In this document: piece after piece, positions 48,101-58,813 of the stretch
Position numbering within the stretch: position 1 is the first letter of the stretch
How the letters are laid out: every line of letters begins with the position of its first letter
Source: Castanea sativa
Lineage: Eukaryota; Streptophyta; Magnoliopsida; Fagales; Fagaceae
Assembly (NCBI RefSeq): GCF_040712315.1
Contig: NC_134024.1
Location: 29,813,158-29,877,157, forward strand
Reading direction: 5' to 3'
DNA length: 64,000 nt
Notes under the pieces: generated by a model
The model's input: only the letters and a program-made list of their open reading frames with translations
Told to the model about the DNA's origin: nothing
Database searches by the model: none
Program-made: the position numbers and the translations under genes

Positions 48101-49696
48101 GGATCGGGTATATCGGGTTTTGAAGAAGAAAACCCGCCATCCGACCCCCATCAGTTGGTTTTTGGGGGTGGAGACCCGTCTCCGACCATCGTTGGCATCG
48201 GGTCGGCCGGTTTTCGGGTTGGCCCGGACGGTTTGGGTGGGTGGGTCAGTTTTCGGGTTCCCGTGGACACCCCTAATACATACACACACACATCAATTAA
48301 TGTTCAGTACCTTATTTTATGCTTTGAATTATTTTTTTCTTGTGATTATTATGTGGAAATTATAGTTACATTTAAGTGTTTCACTTTGCAGTTCTCATAG
48401 AGTTTTATGCTCCTTGGTGTGGGCACTGCAAAAAGTTGGCTCCAATCCTGGATGAAGTTGCTGTCTCGTATGAAAATGATGCTGCTGTTATTATTGCAAA
48501 GCTTGTAAGCTCTATTTACTTGTTTGACTTTAGGAATACTGTTGTATGCATATTATAAGTCTTTGTTGTCTACACAATCTGTGCACAAATGTCCACTTAG
48601 ATTTTTAAATTTTTTATAATTGTAAATTTACTATACTAGCGATGGTTGTATAACAAACTGGTCTATAATCTTTCTTGGCAAGACACAATATTAAGACTTC
48701 AAAAGTTAGGATTAACTGAACAAAAAAAAAAAATCCAAAATATAAGAAATGATAGAAAACATACATCAAAGCAGGGAAAGTATAACTGCTGAATAGTATG
48801 ATTTAAGGGGGTCACCGCATCTGTTTTTATCAATTGCACACATAACAAAAGATTTATTCAGAACATTGTGTGTATTAAACTTCAGGATATTTAAACCTTT
48901 CTGCTCAATAATCATGCAAGGATTTAATATCTTCTTTTCTCCTTCAGTGTTAGTGGCATTCTGATCATTATTAAAATTGTTGGCCGAACTGATTTATATT
49001 CATTATGCATCTCCAGAATACAAGGAATCTGCGTTAGATTTGTAGTATCTTTTAAATTTGTAAAGAAAAATTTATTAGAAAATATTGGCCGAACTGATTT
49101 ATATGCATTATACATCTCCAGCATACAAGGAATCTGCTTTAGATTTGTAGCATCTTTTAAATTTGTTAAGAAAAGTTTATTAGAAAATATTCAAAGTTTT
49201 AGCAAACTAGGCATGCAGCTATTCTGACCGATTCCTTGGTCTTAAATCAATACTTCTTTCATGAATTTGTATGGATGAGACTCAACCTGATATGTTTCCT
49301 CTGTTATCTGCTGTCATGGTTTATTTTTTTTTCTTACAGTAAGATTTTCTTTTACTGCTCAGTTGACAAACTCTGTAGAAATTAGTAATAATCTTTATAG
49401 AAATTAGTAATAATCTTTATATATGGTCGACTGTACAATATGTTTTGATACTATTTCCTGCCTCTTCCTAGGATGCAACTGCAAATGATATCCCAAGTGA
49501 TACCTTTGATGTCAAAGGTTACCCAACTTTGTACTTCAAGTCTGCAAATGGAGACCTGTTGCAGTATGATGGTGATAGGACCAAGGAAGGCATCATAGAA
49601 TACATTGAAAAGAATCGGGATAAAACTACCTCACAAGACAAAACTACTTCAGAAGACAAAACCACCTCACAAGATGCATCAAAAGATGAGCTCTAA
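42164..49696 (+). CDS. Protein disulfide isomerase (classical, a-b-b'-a'), 10 exons
   Basis: Exons are 42164-42348, 43493-43523, 43647-43934, 44039-44227, 44348-44473, 45315-45452, 45541-45660, 45914-46031, 48392-48504 and 49472-49696. All introns are GT/AG and phases close exactly to 1533 nt, 510 aa. It catalyses disulfide formation and isomerisation on ER client proteins. Residues 1-27 are a signal peptide (hydrophobic [11 protein letters not shown]). Thioredoxin domain a has [13 protein letters not shown] (CGHC 63-66) and cis-Pro in KGFPTIK. Redox-inactive b and b' follow. Domain a' has [12 protein letters not shown] (CGHC 408-411) and KGYPTLYF. The C-terminus is KDEL, the ER retention signal, preceded by three DKTTS[QE] repeats. 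Length and layout match plant PDIL1-1/PDIL1-2. Both CGHC motifs sit next to exon junctions, in homologous positions. Intron 8 (2.36 kb) holds two transposons. An ERSE lies upstream. Confidence 0.96.
47095..47317. mobile_element. Fold-back MITE in PDI intron 8, 223 bp, Mutator-like
   Basis: Almost the whole element is one inverted repeat. The left arm GAGTTCAAATCTTCTATCCC pairs with the complement of the right end (GAGTCCAAATCTTCTGTCCC). Pairing continues through CTCCATTCTATACTCCAC, TAATAAAAACTTG and CTAATTAATTAAATACTA, leaving only a small loop around 47195-47215. The 9-bp duplication CAGAACTTC flanks it (47086-47094, 47318-47326), as for Mutator-like elements. Transcribed within the intron it would form a long hairpin. 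Confidence 0.9.
47433..48275. mobile_element. hAT-type non-autonomous element in PDI intron 8, 843 bp
   Basis: Termini TAGGGGTGTCCACGGG and its near-exact complement CCGTGGACACCCCTA. Flanks ATACTAC on the left and ATACATAC on the right fit an 8-bp duplication with one base lost. Inside, 47620-47990 contains about five degenerate repeats built on GATCGAAGCTCAAA / CAAGCCCAAATTTGAGC / ATCACCGGATCTAAGC. The ends share words such as GGTTGG and GGATCGG with the element at 51340-51918. ORFs here have no recognisable domain. Confidence 0.87.
48981..49190. repeat. Two-copy 105-bp tandem duplication in PDI intron 9
   Basis: TGGCCGAACTGATTTATAT starts at 48981 and again at 49086. The copies are about 90% identical through TACAAGGAATCTGC, TTAGATTTGTAG and TTATTAGAAAATATT. 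A 21-bp direct repeat (AAATTAGTAATAATCTTTATA) also lies at about 49378-49420. Confidence 0.9.
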
Positions 49697-51331
49697 AGAA
49701 GGTAATTTGTAGCTGTGGATCTTGAACCTACAATCTCACTGTCCATCTTGCTCTTACAAGGAGTAAGGAGGTGCCATTTGAGCTATAGTGCTATTGGCAT
49801 TTTTTCTTTATTCTTATTATCAATTCTCCTTTTTGTGGCTCCTCTTAAGAGTCTGGCCTCAAGAATTTATATTTTAAAAAAATGGGTAAAATGAAGAATG
49901 GGGGTGTGACCGTGTTGCATAGATATAATGCAAGAATTACTAGGTCTAATATGATAAAGGATTAGATTCTTGGGCTGGTTTTGGAGGATTTATCTGTTAC
50001 AACTTACAATAGATGCTCATGTTTGCCATTAATTATTGGAGATGCTTATTTATTTATTTATTTTAATTTTTTTTTCATGCTTAGTAATTCAAAAATTGAG
50101 AGAAATGGATGAGGCCGTACCTCAAAATGAATTTTATTTAATCTTGAAGATGATAAGATGTATTACCTGGCTGATCATAATTTAGTCTGATCCTCTCTTA
50201 ATGGAATTTATTGATGTTTTCTCTCATGCAGGACAGCTTATTAGAGTCAAGAGGATAGAGACATACACAGTTGCACATTTATCGTGTATAATGGCTCTAT
50301 ACAAAAATGGTAGCATGATTCCAATGCCTGATCTCCCCTCCCTGCCAGTTACTCTTCTTCTATGACTCTAAAATTCTGTTTCTATGAATAAAATGGGAGT
50401 TATCTTTAGTAGTCTGTAGCTTGTAGTAGCTTTGGGAGCATAGTTTACAGTGTAACAGTTTTGTGGCTGTAGAAACACCTTTCATCAAAGTTATAAATTA
50501 AGCGGGAACAGTTTAATTTCAGATGCCAATAGTTCAAAATTGCTTGTGTAACGTTGGAATCTTCTTCTTCTTTTCTTTCATTTTCATTTTTTTTCATGAT
50601 CTTGTTGGAATTACTGCTTTAAATGATGCTCTAAATGATTGTGAGAAAATTATTAAGTACTTCCAAAGTATTATAAATGCGTACCTTTTCTTTTCATATG
50701 AATAGTGGGTCTCACCATGAATTTAATTAGTGAGACTTACCATTCATGTAAGATGAGGGAGTATGCATTTACGGTACTCCGAGATTACACAATAATTTCT
50801 CATGATTGTAGAGTTCTGAAAATGGAGGTTCACTGAAGGAGTCGATTTCCATATATAAAGTTTCAAGTTGATCAACAGTTAAATCTTATTCGAGTAACAC
50901 CACTGTGCAACCTTGGTTTGTTGGTTATTCAACAAGTATAAGTGTCTGTGAATGTGAGGGAAAATGGCTAAGGTTCGAGTTTTTAGGAGGGAACTTCATA
51001 CACATTTACACTTAAGGCTATAGCAGAATTTTTATCTTGTATAAAAAAAAATCTCATTTCAGTACAACTAATCTTCCCTGGTAAGAAATTCCTTCAAGAG
51101 TCAAAAGACTTTAATATCATTACTTTGAGCACATCCTAATGAGATTGAGATGTGCATCTTAGCATCTCTACTAGTACAAATCATTTATAAGGGTCATCTA
51201 CTTATCTCTACCAAAAAAAGATCATTTATTAGGGTCGGGTTGGGTAACGAGTATTTAGCAGTGGATTAAGGCTGAGTTTTTTTATTTTTAGTTTGTGTTT
51301 ATGGATGTAGTTGCACATGGGTTAATTAAAA
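49697..51331 (+). other. PDI 3' UTR with a probable 3'-UTR intron, then intergenic DNA
   Basis: Just after the stop, AAGAAG then GTAATTT at 49702 looks like a donor, and CTCATGCAG then GACAG at 50231/50232 like an acceptor. A 530-bp intron would thus lie in the 3' UTR. A terminal exon with AATAAA near 50387 would follow. From about 50500 to 51331 the DNA is AT-rich, with small ORFs of no recognisable product. No further gene is visible. Confidence 0.5.
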
Positions 51332-51339
51332 GAAATATT

Positions 51340-51918
51340 TAGGGCTGTCCACAGGTTGGTTTGGGTCAGGTTTGTGCCCAACTCGGAATTGACCTGCCGA
51401 AATCGGGTGGCAAAACATGAACCCGCCATCAACCGCCGGAGTAATCAGATCGGGCGGATCAAACCATTAATAGGTAGCGGGCGAGTCGGTCGGAGTCACA
51501 GATCTGAGAAGACGGCGAGAAAAACTTAGATCCAACGAAAGTCTCATTGGATTTTATGATATTTCGCTAGATCCGGTGAAAATCTCACCAAATTCGATGA
51601 GATTTCACCAGATTTGATCAAAATCTCACCAGATCTAAGTGAAATATCGCTGGAATTTGGGTTTTTTCGCCGGGATCTGGAAAACTTTGACCATAATCTA
51701 GGTTTTTTTCACTAGAAATTGGAATTTTTCGTTAGACTCTATGTTTCTTCGGTCAGTTCGGATTTTTTGGGTTTTAGGGGAGGAAAACCAAGACCAACTT
51801 GCCAGAATCGGTTTCTGGGGTTGAAGATCTGCCATCAACCGCCGGAGTAGTCGAGTTGGATCGGATCTGGTCGGTTTCCTCGGGTGGGTTGGGTCTCGGA
51901 TCATTCTAGATAGCCCTA
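51340..51918. mobile_element. hAT-type MITE, 579 bp
   Basis: Perfect 8-bp duplication GAAATATT at 51332-51339 and 51919-51926. Ends TAGGGCTGTCCA and, complemented, TAGGGCTATCTAGA. The interior contains repeats of ATCTCACCAGATCT / GATTTCACCAGATTT type, and shares GGTTGGTTTGGG, CCGCCGGAGTA and GGATCGG words with 47433-48275, indicating one family. Confidence 0.92.
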
Positions 51919-52180
51919 GAAATATTGCTATCCAATTCAATGAGACCTAGTTGATAATAGATATACGTTTATTTGCTTTTGTTACTATCAATGCAACAGG
52001 ACACAATTAGGAATGGTTGTTTTGCTCTGTCTTGCTTGACTTGCCCTTCCCCTCACGCGAGTTTTCTTTACCCTACAAAGGAAGGTGGTAAAGCCGGGTG
52101 ATGGGTTTAGACTTTTTAGACTTGCCTCACCTCGCCCTGTCCCTACATTGATAAAGGTTATAATTGTAAATTTTTTATAA

Positions 52181-54074
52181 TTTTTTTTTTTAGCTCAAAA
52201 CGATAGAAAAGTTTTATTAGAAACTAATGAAAGAGTACAAGTAAAAAGTAGTTAAAAACTAGCATCGGGAGGAACACCAACTACCTGTAGTGATGTCCCC
52301 AAAAACTAGGTCCCAAAGACCGAAAGTACAATGAGAAAAGGAAGTCTCTATAAACTCTGCATAGCCATTAAACTTTGATATTCCTCCAATAAGCCATGAG
52401 TGCTCTTGAAAATAAACTTCGGGTGAACCTAGACCAGCTTAAAATAATACCTATTCTTGCATTCCAGATTGCCCAAGCTGTGGTTGCCCATTTCTCCAAT
52501 TCAACAGAATTAAGGGGCTGTTTGGTTTTTAAAAAACCATCACTCATCACTCCTTACTCAATTTTCATCACTCATCACTTATCACTGAAAATACCACAAC
52601 TTCCTAAGGTGGCATGTTTGATACTTGTTTCCAATTTTGATAACTCAAAAAATTTTACTTTTTGTGGGACCCATAGATTGACTTGGTGTAGCTTTTACTT
52701 TTTTTTTTTTCCCCTTCAACCCCCAATACCCAAACTCACCGAACCTAGTGAAAAGGAATGGAAAAAGAAAAAAAAAAAAGAAACCAAACCCAGAAACCCA
52801 ATGTGAAAAGGAAAGAAAAGAAGAAAAAAGAAAAAAGAAGAAGAGAAGAATAGAGAAATCAACCCAGACCTAGCGTGAAAGAAAAGAAAAAAAAAGAAAC
52901 CAAACCCAGAAACCTAATGTGAAAAGGAAAGAAAAGAAGAAAAAAAAAAAAAAAAAAAGACCAGACCTAGCGTGAAAGGGAAAAAGAAGAAGAAGAAGAA
53001 GAAGAAGAAGACTAGACCCAATGTGAAAGGAAAAAAGAAGAAGACCAGATCGGATTTGACTACTCTCTGACTGTGGGTCCCTCAAATATGTGTGTATTTA
53101 CCAAAATGTCATCATAACTCTATTTTCATAACTCAAAAACATCTAAAAGTTGTTTTCAGTTTCCATAACTCATCACTCAAAAATTAGAGAATTGAGTAAT
53201 GGAAACAAAAACTGAAAACAAATCCAAACAAACCAAACAACTATGAGACCCACCAGTTTTGAGTTACGGGTGATGAAAACAGAATGATGAGTGATGAAAA
53301 ACACTAAATCAAAACAGCTCCTAAGCTTCTGTTGCACCTGTTGCATCTGTTGCAAAGGAGGAAGAAATCGCTAGACTCATTCTTGCACTTCTGGATCCTG
53401 CCTTTAAATAGAGCCCAAACATTACTCACAAATGGACACTCCCATAGCACATGGCTAGTTGTCTTGAGGTGCTGGCAGTACAGCTCACAGATCGCTTCAA
53501 CCCTGACTTGTTCTTGTGCAAATTCTCCCATGTGGTCAAGCATCCTAAACAGGCCCTCCATAGGAATGTACAGACTTTTGGTGGCACATTAAGCTTTCAT
53601 ATTTTCCCCCAGGTGGAACCGTGGGCTTGCATCGATGAGTGTTCAGCATGATTAGGGTGCTTTAAGCAGAGAGCCACTTGATAAGCTGTTTTGACTGATA
53701 AATTTTCTGCTCCATTCTCCTTCCAAATCAGCTTGTCTTGTGAATTTTGGTGTTTGAGGGGCAAAGTCAGTATCGCCTCACATGTTTGACGATCAAAAGT
53801 AGCAAAGAACTTTCCCCTATCCCATTGTCGAGTGTCCTCATATATTAAGTCATAAACTCTCATATCCATTGATGGTGCATTCAAGAAGACCGGAGAACGG
53901 GTAGCCAAGAATAAATTGCTACTAATATCTTTCGGCCATCTCCAATTTTCCACCTTGAACTGGCATGAATGATGTCTCTAGCAGCTAGTAGGGAACACCA
54001 CACAAATGATAGATTACTCCCCAGTTCAACATCCAAGAAAGAGCTATTCAGAAAAAAACCTTGCTTTGTACACC
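52181..54074 (-). mobile_element. 5'-truncated LINE (L1-type), minus strand, inside a hAT element
   Basis: The left end is a poly(T) (52181-52191), so the poly(A) tail and the 3' end are on the left. Flanking TTGTAAATTTTTT (52164) and TTGTAAAATTTT (54075) are the target duplication. On the minus strand the coding part runs from 53953 with VYDLIYEDTRQWDRGKFFAT and ENLSVKTAYQVA. It continues into a zf-RVT-like end with CQHLKTTSHVLWECPFVSNVW (53561-53304). Beyond the nested MITE it resumes with VELEKWATTAWAIWNARI and stops near 52370. A 3' UTR with an AATAAAA signal precedes the tail. Only the C-terminal third of the polymerase is present. Confidence 0.88.
52514..53321. mobile_element. Tourist-type (PIF/Harbinger) MITE, 808 bp, inside the LINE
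   Basis: Terminal repeats GGGGCTGTTTGGTTTTTA and, complemented from the right, GGAGCTGTTTTGATTTAG. Subterminal ATCACTCATCA lies on both arms. The trinucleotide TAA flanks both ends (52511-52513, 53322-53324). The interior is dominated by GAAAAAGAAGAAG and the repeated phrases CCAGACCTAGCGTGAAA and CCCAATGTGAAAAGGAAAG, three to four degenerate units. Removing it and one TAA rejoins the LINE reading frame. Confidence 0.88.
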
Positions 54075-54534
54075 TTGTAAAATTTTCACACTCTAAAATC
54101 CTATTATTTAAACAAATATATCAATATTAGCTTATTTTATGCTACCCAACGTGGCTCTCTACCTCTATTTTGTTATTTTTTATACTATGAAATTTTTTTT
54201 TGTGATATTTATTAAACACTTGGATAATATTCTTTAGTTTTTGTTAAAAATTAGTTTGATTTGATGGGATAAATTTGATTGTAATTTCAAGTATATTTTT
54301 ATTAATATAACATGTTTTATTAAAAAAAAATTGTAATAGTTGTGAGAAAAATTAACAAAAAGTAGAGTTTTACGGGATAGGGCGGAGTTCTGCGGGGTCC
54401 CAAAAGGTGGAGATAAGCAAGAAACTTTTTCCTGTTATACGGGGCGAGGATAGGGCAAGACAAAACTATGCGGGCGGGGGTGAAAACTTCATCCTTCGAC
54501 CCCACCCCTCTTCATTGCCATCCCTAGACACAAT

Positions 54535-55367
54535 TGATTCCTCAATCTAGGAGTGTGAGAACTTTTTAACAAAGGTCAAAGTTTCTCTAGTTCAGAGATA
54601 ATTCCTTTAAACTCATCCTATATATTTTTTTTATTGAATTTGAAAATGGAAAATCTAACCATTAAATTGTATGTCCTTTATGTTATAACACATCAAATTT
54701 CGTTCAAATCATGTGTTGTTTACCATTTGATTAATAAACTTATTTTTTATACACAATATTTTATCACAAAAACTTAAAATTTAAACATGTTATTGATGAC
54801 ATAGCTATTCATCTTTAATCTTTAATCTTTTTAAAATTTTGCAAGCAGGGAGACATTCAATAAAAAGATATAGTAGGAGTTTGAATAGTTTCTCTTCAAG
54901 CTAATTTGAAGAGAAACATTTTCCTTTAACAAAATCCCATTTATAATAGAACTTTGTTAATGAATAATTAACTAATATATATTATTTTTTGAAAAGTGTG
55001 CGCTACAGCTTATAATTGAGCATTTATTTAAAAAAAAAAAAAATTTTAACTTGTGCTCTTAGAGCACTTGTTAACATGTTCCTATATAATATACATTTGG
55101 AATTTACTATAGTGGCTTTTCAACTAATTCGGTAATTTTATCATTCTAAATGAATTTGACAAGCTAGATTATGTTATCAAGAGTTATTTGTTACTTTCAA
55201 AGCAAAGGACTTATTCTTCATTCTCTTATATAATTGTGAGTTTTTTCGTGAATTTAATTGGCATGATGATTAACTTATTATCATGTGAGAAATAATGATT
55301 ACCATGACTCATTGTGTGAAACGGGAGTATTATGTAAACCAGAATAATTCCTATTCGTATGAATGTC
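54535..55367. other. Gene-free AT-rich intergenic stretch
   Basis: No gene or clear transposon boundary. A small inverted repeat (TTGTGCTCTTAGAGCACTTG) near 55051-55070 resembles the GGGCACA-type fold-back near position 930. Confidence 0.45.
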
Positions 55368-55375
55368 GACATAGT

Positions 55376-55951
55376 TAGGGGTGGCAAAATTGGACACGAC
55401 CCGTGAACCGGACACGACACGACACGAAATTAGCAGGTTATAGGTTGAGGCTTAATGGGTTCGTGTTATATTCGGGTTGACACGACGAACCCGTTTGATA
55501 AACAGGTTGGGTTAGGGTTCAACTTATGAAACCCATTTGACCCGTCTGACCCGTTTAATTAAATGAAACTTTATCAATATACCATTCAAACTATAGGTAT
55601 ATAAACTTATTAGTTGTTGTAGTTTATTTTCTTTGACGTATCGTGATTGATTATTCATGATTTTGAGATATGTTTTAGTTTTGAATGATTATTTGTGATA
55701 TAATTACTCATTAGTTCTGAATTTTATATTTAAAATATTATTTCCTTGTTTTTCCATAAATGTTTTTCTTCATTTTGATAAAATCAGATAAACAGGTCGA
55801 CACGACTGACTCGTTTAATAAATGGGTCGTGTTAGGGTTGAGGAATCTTGACCCGTTTAATAAACATGTCGAGTTAGTATTGACCTGTATAGTCGGATAC
55901 GTATAAGTTGACACGACACAAACCCGATACGCGAACACGAATTACCACTCA
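55376..55951. mobile_element. hAT-type MITE, 576 bp
   Basis: Flanks GACATAGT (55368-55375) and GACATAGC (55952-55959) match at 7 of 8 bases. The left end is TAGGGGTGGCAAAATTGG; the right complemented is TGAGTGGTAATTCG. Subterminal regions are rich in ACACGAC and GACCCG, with repeated CCCGTTT and AATAAACAGGT/AATAAATGGGT words. No coding capacity. Confidence 0.88.
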
Positions 55952-55959
55952 GACATAGC

Positions 55960-56325
55960 TGACTATTATGTGTAGTATGTATGTTTACTCGAAAAACGGA
56001 AAAAGCTTTGTGCACTTTTTCACGTTTTCATCTTTGTAAAACATTGGGTATTTTTTTATCCTCGTTCTTTCCATTATTTTCTAATGGGTTATGTTTAGTG
56101 CAGACTAAGTCACAGTATTGCAAAAAAAAGTTAGTGCGTACTTTGTGTCTCATAGTGTGTGTGAAACTCTTCTTTAATTATTGAGCTCAACCCAAACCAC
56201 CTCTTGTATATAAACTGCTTAACTGTAAGGAATGAAAATTCTTGGCTACAAAAACTTACTAAAACATATATTCCTTCATCATATATATATATATGCACCA
56301 CCCATTACTTGTGCTACTGTAGTAT
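55960..56325 (-). other. 3' flank of the response regulator gene
   Basis: The gene reads leftward, so its 3' UTR lies here. No other feature beyond a short TA run near 56281-56294. Confidence 0.4.
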
Positions 56326-58813
56326 TTACACCACAGCTAATTCCTTCGGTTTAGGTCTTCTCTCTGATGGCTCTGGAGACATTGCTATCCTCTTGCTTAT
56401 AACGTTGTTGTTCATCTTGACAACGTTGTCATTATTATTATTATTACCAGTGTCAGTGGAACACTTGGTGTCCTTATTATAATGTACTAAAGATTTCAGA
56501 AGGTGAGGCTGAAGGTTCTTCAAGTCTGATAGCTTTAGAGGCTTCAGAAGGAATTCCTCTGCCCCTTCTTGCAAGCACCTGTCAAGTCAATCATAGATAG
56601 TTACATATCTAGTCAAGGTCCTAAATATGTCCAAGAAATGAGATATGAACCTTATGATAAAAAAAAAAGAAATGAGATACGAACCCTTCATTCAAAGAAA
56701 TGACAATAACTACGAAACAAATTTTTTCCACACAATAATTGTATGTTTGTGACTGATATTAATAAAAAATAATGTTAGTAATGACCCATATATGCAAATA
56801 AAGTTGATCTATTTTATAACTTTGTCACCTAGCATTTGTGAAGAAAATTTGTCCCAAATATTTCGGAAATTATAAAGATAAATATGTATGAAAAGAGTGA
56901 GAAACTTACATGCTTATTCTAGAGGGTACGTTCTCTGATGAGATGACCACTACTGGTATGTCTTTCCAAGAAGATGAAGATCCCTGCATGTGTAGGCAAG
57001 ACTTTTGCTTTAGCCACCCAATAAAATACTAAAGAAAAGTAAGACAAATAAAGATTTTGTAAGATCTTTTGGATTTTAATAAAAATTTATTTTTACTACT
57101 ATTTATTTGACTTCTCAGAGTGAAATGAACCAATTATGTTAAGTGTGTGCTTTCAAAAATCCCAACTAAACGCAATTATTCAAACAAATAAGTGTCATTA
57201 TTCATATTACAGTGCAAAATCTGAGATTGACATAAAAAGTTGCGAAAAAATAAATCTTCTCCATTTCATTGGAAAACGAAGACATTCATAATTCATATAT
57301 TAAAATTAAAAATTAAAAAATATATAAAGTAAGTGACATGTCATTTATATAGCCGTTTTTTTTAGGCATATGTCCTTATCTCTAAGCATGGTTTGTATGT
57401 AGAGCTGAATAATTTCCATAAATTGTAGTGACCTCTTTTTTGAAAAAGAATTCAACATTTCCTTTACTAGTAAGTAGAAACACACGTTTTTCTCTCAAAT
57501 CCACTCTCTTTGGTCAAGTTGTGAATTAACTTTTCCAAAAGTTCACTAATTATTGTGAGCTAGGCATGCATGTAGATTAGTCTAAAGAAGGAATCATGAA
57601 GATAGTGGTGACTGGTGATAGTGGCTAACCTTGACTGTTTTTAGCAAATCATAGCCGCTCATCCCGGGCATTGAGTAGTCTGTAATGATCAAGTTTATTT
57701 TCAACCCCTGCATTGTTCAAAATATATTATGTTATTATTGGTAGATTACAGGGAAAATTCAAGGGTCTCAGCAATGACAATTCAAAGGGGGGCCAAGATT
57801 TCATAATAATTGAAAATAAAAGAAAAAGACAAAGATGAGCAATAGCCATCAAAGGGACCAAGAATTATGTGGCAGTTTAAGAATCCAAAATAGATCAGAA
57901 GGGGAGAAGAGATTAGCATTAAGAAGAAACAGTTCGTTAAGGGAGTGACAAAACCTTTAGATGAAACACATAGACAGTGTCATTGTTTGCTTAGGCTCTT
58001 AATAATTAAGGTGTAACGGCATTTCAACACTTTTGACTTTACATATATCTGCTGCTGTTTTGATAGGCTCATATTCTTAAAATACGTCAAAGATTAAAGG
58101 GAATATTATGTTTAACGTATATATAAAGTTAGTTTTCTTGGTCTAATTCCAAACGGTAGCTTTAATTTTCTACAGACACAAACTAATGGTTAAAACTCTT
58201 CAGTCTCACTATAGAATAAATGGGTTTCTGCATTGAAAAAAATAAAAATAAAAAAGCACTAGAATCATGCAAAAATGGTTCAATTAAATTTTACCAGCTC
58301 AAATAGTATTGCTAGAAAATTAAAAGCAAATTTTCTCACCTCTTGTTGTGGTGATTGGGAAGAAGATAATGAAGCTGTAGAGTCAGCCGAGTTACTCTGG
58401 TAGGTATCAAGCTGGTTCAAATATTCAAGAGCTTTATCCCCAGATTCCACACAAGTCACTGCTACAACAACCATTACAAGAATAATTAATACTAATATTC
58501 ATGAACTACGAATAAATAGATCGAATATAATCTCTATATTATCAGACCACACATCCCATAATTAAAAACCAAAACTGTGTTTGCATCTAAATTTTCTAAA
58601 CTAAAACATTTGTGCAGGTTGATCAGTAGGGTTGTAGTTATAGATAATTATATATACAGACACAGTACCTTTGCATGCACACTCTCTGAGAAGCCTCTCC
58701 AAGAGCTTCCTCTCAAAGGGACTATCATCAACTGCTAGCACATGAAAATGCTGTTGTTCCATTTGTTGTTGGGTGTCTGCAACATCTGACTGTAGCTCCA
58801 TTTGGATATGCAT
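56326..58813 (-). CDS. Type-A two-component response regulator (cytokinin signalling), 5 exons
   Basis: Minus-strand exons in order are 58813-58669, 58458-58340, 57707-57630, 56983-56910 and 56578-56326, all with GT/AG introns and matching phases. From the first in-frame ATG (58813, MHIQ) the protein is 222 aa; from the second (58801, MELQ) 218 aa. The CT-rich run just upstream makes either start possible. The receiver domain is complete: [20 protein letters not shown] (acidic pair D25-D26), [19 protein letters not shown] (phospho-acceptor D94), [15 protein letters not shown], and GAEEFLLKP (conserved K147), counting from MELQ. The short C-terminal tail is Asn/Lys-rich with no Myb-like GARP domain, so this is type A, not B. 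Type-A regulators are cytokinin-induced and dampen the His-Asp phosphorelay. Between beta-2 and the D94 strand is a Ser/Gln-rich loop of about 25 residues. Confidence 0.94.

Larger units (their letters stand above)
52008..54526. mobile_element. hAT-type element of the 29426-30145 family, split by a LINE
   Basis: Perfect 8-bp duplication GACACAAT at 52000-52007 and 54527-54534. Termini TAGGAATGGTTGTTTTG and, complemented, TAGGGATGGCAATG. Outside the 1.9-kb insertion at 52181-54074 the sequence aligns with the copy at 29426-30145, for example CACTCTAAAATCxTAxTATTTAAACAAA, TTTTTGxTAAAAxTTAGTTTGATTTGAT and TTCGACCCCxCCC. Non-autonomous. Confidence 0.92.

Noticed and set aside
52396..52806. 136-codon plus-strand ORF
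   Set aside because: Spans the boundary between a LINE 3' end (antisense) and a Tourist MITE, so it is a chance fusion.
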